Below, piece by piece: positions 58,099 to 64,000 of a stretch of DNA of 64,000 nt; the first letter of the stretch is position 1, and every line of letters starts with the position of its first letter. Both the position numbers and the translations under genes were made by a program. Under the pieces are notes generated by a model. That model saw only the letters and a list, made by a program, of their open reading frames with translations. It did no database searches and was not told the DNA's origin. Source of the stretch: Salmonella enterica subsp. arizonae. GTDB taxonomy: Bacteria; Pseudomonadota; Gammaproteobacteria; Enterobacterales; Enterobacteriaceae. The stretch is from positions 62,001-126,000 of the forward strand of contig NZ_VXJW01000001.1 of assembly GCF_008692845.1 (NCBI RefSeq), written 5' to 3'.

Positions 58099-59166
58099 AT
58101 GGTGACTCGCCGTGAGCTTCTTTTGAAAACAGTTGGTGTAGCAGTTTGTAGCTCATTAGAGCTTAATTCGTTTGCGGGTATAAAAGATACATCACTCAAT
58201 GTACCATCCTGGGATTTTTTAAAGGAAGGGGATGTCATTGATGTTATAGCTCCATCCTCGCCAATCGATGATCCACAAGAACGTTATAAAAAAATAGAAA
58301 AGTACTTTAAAGAAAACACGCCTTTTAAGATAAACATTCCGGACCATTTAATAGAGCCTACAGCGTTACTGGATGAAGCAAATACAATCTGGAAGCGCGC
58401 GAAATTTGTCTATGATGCTTTCAGTTCGGAGTCAAAAGCGATCTGGGCGATATCAGGTGGAGGTTGGGGCGCTAGTATACTTGGCGAATTGATGAGTTAT
58501 CCGAAACCAGATAAAATAAAGCCAATTATTGGATATTCTGACATTACGGCATTACATATTTATGCAAATGAATATTTAAATTTTCCCTCGATACACTCCG
58601 TTGTGCTAGGTATTAATGGCGATATTTCCCTTGGATACAATAAAAATGGAGTAGGAGCAACACTAGATATTCTTAGCGGAAAAAAAACAGAGGTCATGTA
58701 TGAATTATCACCGCTCAATAAATTAGCTGCTTCAATGACAGAGGTTACAGGTAAAATTGTTGGTGGAAATTCTCTTTTGGTATCTGCGCTTAATGGAGCG
58801 CCGGGTCTTTCGCTTAAAACTAAGGGGAAATTTCTATTCCTTGAGTCTATTGCAGATGATCCAGGCCAGTTTTCCAGGAAGCTGATGGGGCTGGCCTATT
58901 CGCCAGTAATAAAGGATTGCTTAGGGGTAATATTTGGGGATGTTATTAAAGATGGTGGCAAAACAAACTCACCTCTGGTGCAAAGTCAGTTTGATTATAT
59001 TATTCACCGATTCGCAGAACAATTCATTGAAGATAAAATTGCTTTGAAAGCAAATAATCTTTTTGGCCATGGTGCGATAAATATGCCATTGCCACTTAAT
59101 ACTTTTGCTGTGGTAAAGCGTAGTGGAGCGAATATAACTGCTACAATTAGTACTAATAGAGTTTGA
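58099..59166 (+). CDS. Exported S66-family serine peptidase (MccF/LD-carboxypeptidase-like)
   Basis: 355 residues. N-terminus TRRELLLKTVGVAV resembles a twin-arginine signal and ends near NSFAG. The S66 catalytic triad is recognised as Ser147 in IIGYSDITAL, Glu249 in FLFLES and His324 in LFGHGAINMPLPL. Family members remove D-Ala from muropeptides (LdcA) or inactivate microcin C7 (MccF); these act in the cytoplasm, so the export signal is unusual. Substrate not predictable. GC is low compared with the core. No partner microcin genes are present. The only candidate promoter lies in the 82 AT-rich bases upstream. Confidence 0.8.
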   Translation: MVTRRELLLKTVGVAVCSSLELNSFAGIKDTSLNVPSWDFLKEGDVIDVIAPSSPIDDPQERYKKIEKYFKENTPFKINIPDHLIEPTALLDEANTIWKRAKFVYDAFSSESKAIWAISGGGWGASILGELMSYPKPDKIKPIIGYSDITALHIYANEYLNFPSIHSVVLGINGDISLGYNKNGVGATLDILSGKKTEVMYELSPLNKLAASMTEVTGKIVGGNSLLVSALNGAPGLSLKTKGKFLFLESIADDPGQFSRKLMGLAYSPVIKDCLGVIFGDVIKDGGKTNSPLVQSQFDYIIHRFAEQFIEDKIALKANNLFGHGAINMPLPLNTFAVVKRSGANITATISTNRV

Positions 59167-59788
59167 GCTTATTAACTCAGATATGGCCTTTTTCCCCGAC
59201 ATACTTCATCAGTCACCAGGCCCGGTTTACTCTACATTGTTGCCTGGTTTCGCGAAGAGCGAGCAAGATAGATAGTGCTTTAGTATAAACATAGTCTGAC
59301 TAAAACCAGAACCTCGCTCAGGGCTGTGTCCACTATTGCTGGGTAAGATCAATGGGTTACAAATAAGTATTTTACCGACTATAACATGTTTTGGTAATAG
59401 TCGGTTTGAATCTAAAAAATAGTCTGTATCTCTTGTTTATGGCAATCTACATTTATTTAAAAGTAATTGTAACTTAATGATTTCGATCGAAGTGTATAAG
59501 TGTCTAATGGAGTGTGAAATATAACTTTGTTGTATTGAACTTTGTGGGGCTCTATTCACTAAGCTGATGATTATTAATGATAACAGTCTATATTTTATAG
59601 ACATGAAAAGTTGGCTTTATCTATTCGATAATAGACAAATACATTTTTTTATTTTGGGAAGAGGTTTTAAACTCAATGAATTGTAAAGAACGGGAGCCGA
59701 TAGATTCCCGTTCTTTACGACTTATGAAAAGCGTTCGCTAAAAAATCTGCCTCCCTGGTGCCGGGTAACAGGACAGAATAACGCATTT
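59167..59788. other. AT-rich gap between S66 peptidase and SET effector
   Basis: 622 bases without a coding-like ORF. Two hairpins are seen: ACCGACTAT/ATAGTCGGT (59374-59405) and GTAAAGAACGGGA/TCCCGTTCTTTAC (59683-59718, 13 perfect pairs). CAGGGCTGTGTCCACTATTG near 59317 looks like an insertion-sequence end but cannot be assigned. Confidence 0.4.
59683..59718. terminator. Perfect 13-base inverted repeat, downstream of the SET effector gene
   Basis: GTAAAGAACGGGA pairs with TCCCGTTCTTTAC over a 10-base loop, 71 bases past the effector stop. There is no T tract on either side, so termination is possible but not typical; it might also be an operator. Confidence 0.4.
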
Positions 59789-62245
59789 TTACCCTTCATC
59801 CGAAGAGGGCGACTCTTCCTTAACCTGCACTGAGCGTAGCGCTTCACCTGACTCAAAATGCATGTAGTCCGGTCCGTAATCAAACCAGAGTTCTTCCCCG
59901 GCGCTGATGTCGCGTGTGGTGAGGAAAAAGTGAATATTCTTCCCGACAAGCACCGCGCTGACGTTCTGTCTTGCTTCTCCTTCCGCCGTCCGATGGGTAA
60001 ATACCGGGTTGTTAATCAGGCTAAGGAGATTACCCTGCGGGAAGCCGGACACCAGGCGCTCCTGGCTTCGCGTGGCAAAATAATAATTACTGGCATCCTT
60101 CCCATATTCTTTCTCATATTCACACCGTACCTTTTCACTGTCCAGCAGGCGACCGGAGTAGGGACCCAGTACGGTAAACGCCGCCAGATCGGTTCTTGCG
60201 TAGACTGTTCTCCCCCTGTAACCATCGCTGTCATCAAGGGGGATAGCGACGGACATCATCTCATTCATTCGCACATCATGGCTTCCTTCATTTTGCAGAA
60301 ACCAGCCGATCACCTGATTAATCCTGGCCTTGGTCTGCCGGGATAACGTGCTAAAAAGCGGTCCCCACCGTGTGACCCGCAGGGTTTCAATCCGGCCTTC
60401 CGCCTGCGCCATAACCGATATCGTCGGATCACGCCAGTGCTGCAGGATGGGCAGGTCATTGTTTATCTGGTGTGTCCGCCAGGTCACGGCGTCTTCCTCT
60501 TCCTTGATCTGTTTTGCCGGCGGGGCGGAGTTATCTTCGTTGGTCCGGGGAAGTGAGCGTTTTTCCCCGTGGTTCTGCGGGGGGGGACTCACGATGACGG
60601 TTATCTCATCGCCAGTGTCTGAGGATGACGATACTTGTGGACTGGCACTTGTGACGGTTGCGGACGGCGATGATCGCGATGTGTGACGGGGGGACATTTC
60701 GTGGTCTGCCAGTGCCAAATACTTTCTGGCGCTCCTGTAGGATATCCCCTGTGTCTGCGCCCATGCTGCCCATCCTCCTGATGTGTGGCGCTCCTCCGGT
60801 GACATGTTAAACCATGCCAGAAGTTGCGCCTGTGTGATCGGGGAGCCTCTTTCTCCGGGGGGTTGCAGTCGTACTATCCCTTTGGGCTTCAGTCCCGTGT
60901 TTGTCAGATAGGATCTGGCACAACTGATGTCTACCCCTTGTGCCTGTGCCCACTTCATCCAGCCGCCTGCCTCGCGTTTTGCCTCCTGCGGCAGGTCTCG
61001 CCATGTCTGAATCTGCGTATTTGTAATGGGGGTACCTCTTTCCTCTGGCGGTTTCAGGCGCTCTGTACCAACGAGAGTCAGCCCGCTGTTTGTCAGAAAG
61101 GTTCTGGCACTTTTGATGTTTATCCCCTGTAACTGCGCCCACTTCATCCAGCCGCCTGCCTCGCGTTTCGTCTCCGGCGGCAGGTCCCGCCATGTCTGAA
61201 TCTGCATATTTGTAATGGGGGTACTTCTTTCCCCTGGCGGTTTCAGGCGCTCTGTACCAACGAGAGTCAGTCCGCTGTTGGTCAGAAAGTTTCCTGCACT
61301 TCCGGAGGCTATTCCCTGTAACTGCGCCCATGTTTTCCAGCCGCCTGTCTCGCGTTTCGCCTCCGGCGGCAGGTCCCGCCATGCCTGAATCTGTGCATTT
61401 GTAATAGAGGACCCCTTCTCTTCGGGTTGTTGCATCCGCACCATACCTTGAGGGGTCAGTCCGGTATTTGTCAGATAATGTCTGGCACTGCTGATGGATA
61501 TTCCCTGTGTCTGCGCCCATATTTTCCAGCCGCCTGCCTCGCGTTTCGTCTCCGGGGGCAGGCCCAGCCATGCCTGAATCTGTGCATTTGTAATGGAATA
61601 CCCCTTCTCTTCAGGCTGTTGCAGCCGCACCATACCGTAGGTGGTCAGTCCGGTGTTTGTCAGATAATGTCTGGCACCGCTGATGGATATTCCCTGTGTA
61701 TGCGCCCATATTTTCCAGCCGCCTGCCTCTCGTTTCGTCTCCGGCGGCAGGTCCCGCCATGCCTGAATCTGTGCATTTGTAATGCGGGTTCCTTTTCGGC
61801 TTTTTTCGGCGCTCTCTTCTGTTGTGGTAGCTACCGGGTTATCAGCGTTTAGCGGCAATAGTGTGCTGTCAATCGTTTCTTCCTGAGATTGTGCCGTATG
61901 CCATTCCTGGTCGCTCAGGTGAAGTGTGACGGTGGGAAAATCGTTGTTTTTACCGGAGGCAATCACGCAGATGGTTTCACCGGTATCGATTCTTCGCTCC
62001 GCGGTGAAGTTAGCCTGCCGTCCCGGAGACGCCAGCGCCTTTAGTTTAAAAAAACACATCAGTCTGTCCGACGACGACCTTCCTTCATCCGGCTGATAAA
62101 ACGCGCGAAAGCATTGTGCGGCCTCATCCTGAGCGGGCAGGGCGAACCAGTCCCTGAGATTGTTCCACATCCCGCTGAAGTTGATGGGCGGTTCGCTACT
62201 ACCTGCCGGTGGGTGAAGATGGATAACAGCTCCAATACCCCGCAT
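59789..62245 (-). CDS. Putative SPI-2-type effector with six repeats and a SET methyltransferase domain
   Basis: 818 residues. Residues about 26-110 resemble the SifA N-terminus (MWNNLRDWFALP, then RLMCFFKLKALASPGRQANF beside FFELKGLACPSHKERF of SifA), so type III delivery is likely. Residues 155-469 are five repeats of 63 residues, followed by a shorter sixth (470 to about 513). Each has ITNAQIQAWRDLPPE, GGWKxWAQxQGI and SARxYLTNTGLT, a helix-turn-helix-like pattern. A Ser/Pro-rich linker with KRSLPRTNED and PPAKQIKEEE follows. The SET domain (about 675-795) has the YSGRLL strand, SLINNP where the NHS motif is expected, and ELWFDYGPDY. It ends with VKEESPSSDEG. AGGAGGT lies three bases before the ATG. 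No homologue is known to me by name. Confidence 0.82.
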   Translation of the reverse strand: MRGIGAVIHLHPPAGSSEPPINFSGMWNNLRDWFALPAQDEAAQCFRAFYQPDEGRSSSDRLMCFFKLKALASPGRQANFTAERRIDTGETICVIASGKNNDFPTVTLHLSDQEWHTAQSQEETIDSTLLPLNADNPVATTTEESAEKSRKGTRITNAQIQAWRDLPPETKREAGGWKIWAHTQGISISGARHYLTNTGLTTYGMVRLQQPEEKGYSITNAQIQAWLGLPPETKREAGGWKIWAQTQGISISSARHYLTNTGLTPQGMVRMQQPEEKGSSITNAQIQAWRDLPPEAKRETGGWKTWAQLQGIASGSAGNFLTNSGLTLVGTERLKPPGERSTPITNMQIQTWRDLPPETKREAGGWMKWAQLQGINIKSARTFLTNSGLTLVGTERLKPPEERGTPITNTQIQTWRDLPQEAKREAGGWMKWAQAQGVDISCARSYLTNTGLKPKGIVRLQPPGERGSPITQAQLLAWFNMSPEERHTSGGWAAWAQTQGISYRSARKYLALADHEMSPRHTSRSSPSATVTSASPQVSSSSDTGDEITVIVSPPPQNHGEKRSLPRTNEDNSAPPAKQIKEEEDAVTWRTHQINNDLPILQHWRDPTISVMAQAEGRIETLRVTRWGPLFSTLSRQTKARINQVIGWFLQNEGSHDVRMNEMMSVAIPLDDSDGYRGRTVYARTDLAAFTVLGPYSGRLLDSEKVRCEYEKEYGKDASNYYFATRSQERLVSGFPQGNLLSLINNPVFTHRTAEGEARQNVSAVLVGKNIHFFLTTRDISAGEELWFDYGPDYMHFESGEALRSVQVKEESPSSDEG
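60707..61783 (-). repeat. 189-bp tandem repeats inside the SET effector gene
   Basis: Five complete copies and one partial, in frame, 63 codons each. They can be followed on the plus strand by the recurring CTGAATCTG and CCAGCCGCCTGCCTCGCG blocks at 189-base steps. Copies differ most in the codons of repeat positions 32-36, 39 and 48-49. Confidence 0.9.
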
Positions 62246-62482
62246 AGTACCTCCTGCTGATGCTTATCTGGTTTTTGAGGCTAACAAGAGGACGCTACCA
62301 TCGTTCATTTTAAATTATGACCATCAGGACTAACGTGCCCCAGCTCGGTTGGGTACTCCAAAAAGGTGAGCATCAGGTCACTGTTTGATCTTTTTCAGTC
62401 GCTATATTATTTTAAAATAGTTTTATTCGTTATGTATAATCAATCGATTAATTTGTCGGGCTTAGTGGCCCGACGGAAGTGT
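62246..62482. other. Region between omptin gene and SET effector
   Basis: 237 bases, upstream of the effector and downstream of the omptin gene, both minus strand. GTCGGGC/GCCCGAC (62455-62474) is a short stem after the omptin stop and may be its terminator, though only AAATTAAT follows. The effector promoter should lie in 62280-62440; no PhoP box is visible there. Confidence 0.45.
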
Positions 62483-63430
62483 TTAGAATGTATATTTTAG
62501 ACCGACAGTAGTCATGAAATTGTAATTTTCAATACCTGCGGTGTTTTTACTGTGTTCAGAGGTATTATTGCTGCGGTCATAAAGCGTAGTATCGCCTTTT
62601 TTGTTGGTTATGCGATTCCATGTCCCCTCAACATACAATTTCGCGTTAGGAGTAACATAGTACCCCGCGTTTGCTGCAATAGAGTAGTAGTTCTGATCCT
62701 TAACTTTACTACGGAAAGTGATCTCCCTTGCGTAGTGTTCATCGTTATCAGATGCACGTACCCAACCGCTGTATTTAAATGCGCCGCTAAACTCAAAGTT
62801 ATCGTAACGGTAGCTACCCGTAAGACCGACATAAGGCATTTTAAATTGTTGTTTGTAGCCTATTCCTCTTTCGCCATCAAGGAATGATCCAGTTTCATTC
62901 CGGAAACCACCATTCTCGCTGTAAATATAGGTACCCCCGGTGGCATTGAAGCTGTAACGGCTTTCCTGGTAACCAGCCATAACACCAAGTCGATAGTCCG
63001 GCTCATTTAAAAACCAGCTTTTAATATTAAGATCGAATTCATTGGCGTAATTAAGATGAGTATTAGGATGTCTACTTTCATCTGTCCATGTTCCGGCATG
63101 ACTGGCATCCTGCCAGTCCTTATCAACCATATTGGCTCCACGACTGTCGATGGTGCTCCATCCGGCAGCACCAACAGATAACCATGGCATCAGATCCCAG
63201 TTGATTGCACCTTTAATAATTGCAGCGTTATTGTATTTCCAGTCAAGTTGGCTAACTTTGCGCCCGCCTTCTGCTGGCTCGTAAACGCGTTCTTTTGTTT
63301 TTCCGCTTAGCGTTCCCAAACTGATATCTGCACTTACCTTTTCAGGGGTAAGGAAGCTGAATTCGGTTGAGGCTAAAGAGTTGAATGCAACAGGGGCGGT
63401 GAGAGCAATTCCCAGAAGTTTTAAACGCAT
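62483..63430 (-). CDS. ompT: OmpT-type outer-membrane aspartyl protease (omptin)
   Basis: 315 residues with a signal peptide ending near SLAS-TEF. Very similar to E. coli OmpT as I recall it (ADISLGTLSGKTKERVY, AIIKGAINWDLMPW, YANEFDLNIKSW), and far from Salmonella PgtE. Catalytic residues Asp83 and Asp85 (MVDKDW) and Asp210 and His212 (DNDEHY) are kept, as are Glu27, Asp97 and Asp208 for dibasic cleavage. Ten-strand barrel ending LKYTF. Start MRLKLLGIAL at 63430 with GGAG upstream; ATG 63451 is an alternative. Cleaves surface peptides, plasminogen and antimicrobial peptides in the family. Gene name by resemblance to OmpT, not proven orthology. Confidence 0.88.
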   Translation of the reverse strand: MRLKLLGIALTAPVAFNSLASTEFSFLTPEKVSADISLGTLSGKTKERVYEPAEGGRKVSQLDWKYNNAAIIKGAINWDLMPWLSVGAAGWSTIDSRGANMVDKDWQDASHAGTWTDESRHPNTHLNYANEFDLNIKSWFLNEPDYRLGVMAGYQESRYSFNATGGTYIYSENGGFRNETGSFLDGERGIGYKQQFKMPYVGLTGSYRYDNFEFSGAFKYSGWVRASDNDEHYAREITFRSKVKDQNYYSIAANAGYYVTPNAKLYVEGTWNRITNKKGDTTLYDRSNNTSEHSKNTAGIENYNFMTTVGLKYTF

Positions 63431-63514
63431 AAAGATGACTCCATTCGTCATAGTTAATTATCAAGTAGGTATTCTTTTTATTCAGGCCAATTAGTCAATA
63501 ATGGCACACTGTTT

Positions 63515-63531
63515 TGTTTAGTGTTTGTTTA
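63515..63531 (+). promoter_or_regulatory. PhoP-box-like direct repeat upstream of the omptin gene
   Basis: TGTTTA-GTGTT-TGTTTA matches the PhoP consensus with the five-base spacer in both halves. It lies 85 bases before the omptin start and reads on the plus strand, opposite to the gene; reversed PhoP boxes work at some Salmonella promoters. pgtE is PhoP-activated, which makes control here plausible. Confidence 0.6.
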
Positions 63532-63722
63532 ATATTAGGGGTTAATTTGCTGATTCACTATTATGTGCCAGGTCAGGTATGACAATGGACAAAATGACCA
63601 TAGGATATCATACGACGTATCTTTTGCCATGATGTATTATTCCTTCGTCGACTCGTATATACATGATGAGTGAGGCGGAAACCGAACTTCATTAGCGCGT
63701 TCGGAGTAGATGTAATGCGTGT

Positions 63723-63857
63723 TTAACGACACTCCCCAGCGGATGATTTTCCTGACGGACATATATCGGAGTTTGCTGGTGTAACTCCCCATGTCACTCC
63801 CCGGGGACCCGAACACGCGGATAATAAAAGCGCGGAAATGAGAATAATATATTTCAT
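63723..63857 (-). CDS. Small predicted lipoprotein, 44 residues
   Basis: Starts MKYIILISALLLSACSGPRG: charged n-region, hydrophobic core and lipobox LSAC at 12-15. Mature part about 30 residues with two more cysteines (DICPSGK and GECR). AAAGGA lies nine bases before the ATG. Function unknown; its place between omptin and a Bor-like gene suggests a phage moron or virulence cargo. The AAG-rich spacing and ribosome site support it being real. Confidence 0.7.
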   Translation of the reverse strand: MKYIILISALLLSACSGPRGVTWGVTPANSDICPSGKSSAGECR

Positions 63858-63929
63858 TCGATTAATTCCTTTGTTTTAACTTATGAGTTTTGTTTTTTCT
63901 TAAATAGCCCGCCTGCACGGGCCGCAATG

Positions 63930-64000
63930 TTAGTTTGAGCAATACACTCGGGCTTCAAGAGGCGTGTAAATTCCAAGAGTAACAAAGGCCAACAGACTGT
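63930..64000 (-). CDS. bor: Bor/Iss-family lipoprotein (C-terminal part only, 5' end outside window)
   Basis: The last 22 residues before the stop, SLLAFVTLGIYTPLEARVYC plus SN, match the C-terminus of lambda Bor and Iss (GFITLGIYTPLEARVYCSQ). The family confers serum resistance and is a lambdoid lysogenic-conversion gene. The rest lies beyond 64000. Bor is PhoP-regulated in E. coli. Confidence 0.85.
   Translation of the reverse strand, partial: SLLAFVTLGIYTPLEARVYCSN

Noticed and set aside
60807-61571. 254-codon frame in another phase within the effector repeats
   Set aside because: It repeats because the DNA repeats are multiples of three; the Arg/Gly-rich product has no fold and the main frame is clearly coding.

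Overview
The window is chromosomal DNA from a Salmonella enterica-like enterobacterium. Most of it is a core backbone in the order shared with E. coli: yceF, yceD-rpmF-plsX-fabHDG-acpP-fabF, pabC-mltG-tmk-holB-ycfH, ptsG, fhuE, hinT-ycfL-lpoB-thiK-nagZ-ycfP, ndh, ycfJ, comR/bhsA, ldtC, mfd, lolCDE-nagK-cobB, potABCD, pepT, roxA, phoPQ, purB-hflD-mnmA-nudJ, rluE and icd. The Salmonella assignment rests on sifA lying between potB and potC, on a PhoQ almost identical to my recollection of the Typhimurium protein, and on SPI-2-type effector genes. The SifA is clearly diverged from the Typhimurium protein, so the strain may belong to a less-studied lineage. Protein comparisons are from memory; no search was run.

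Region by region: 0-6.9 kb is the fatty-acid/phospholipid and ribosomal protein L32 cluster. 7-13.1 kb is a six-gene chaperone-usher fimbrial operon on the minus strand, inserted between fabF and pabC. 13.4-34 kb is core metabolism, cell-wall recycling, glucose PTS, siderophore uptake and repair (mfd). 34.3-39.3 kb is lipoprotein export (lolCDE), nagK and cobB. 39.3-44.9 kb is the spermidine/putrescine transporter, split by sifA. 45-56.1 kb is pepT, roxA, phoPQ, purB, tRNA-thiolation and pseudouridine genes, and icd.

From 56.2 kb to the end the window is accessory. It begins with a fragment of a phage tyrosine integrase just after icd. There follow a PipA/GogA/GtgA-type zinc-protease effector, an internally deleted IS3-family element, a twin-arginine-type S66 peptidase (MccF/LdcA family), an 818-residue protein joining a SifA-like N-terminus to six 63-residue repeats and a C-terminal SET domain, an OmpT-type outer-membrane protease near a PhoP-box-like repeat, a 44-residue lipoprotein, and the C-terminus of a Bor/Iss lipoprotein cut by the window edge.

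The virulence genes are linked to the backbone through PhoPQ, which is encoded here and whose own promoter carries a PhoP box. The strongest candidate for an undescribed system is the repeat/SET protein, which looks like an effector with a sequence-recognition array and a methyltransferase domain. Next are the SifA that has lost its C-terminal lipidation cysteines, and the fimbrial operon in fabF-pabC.
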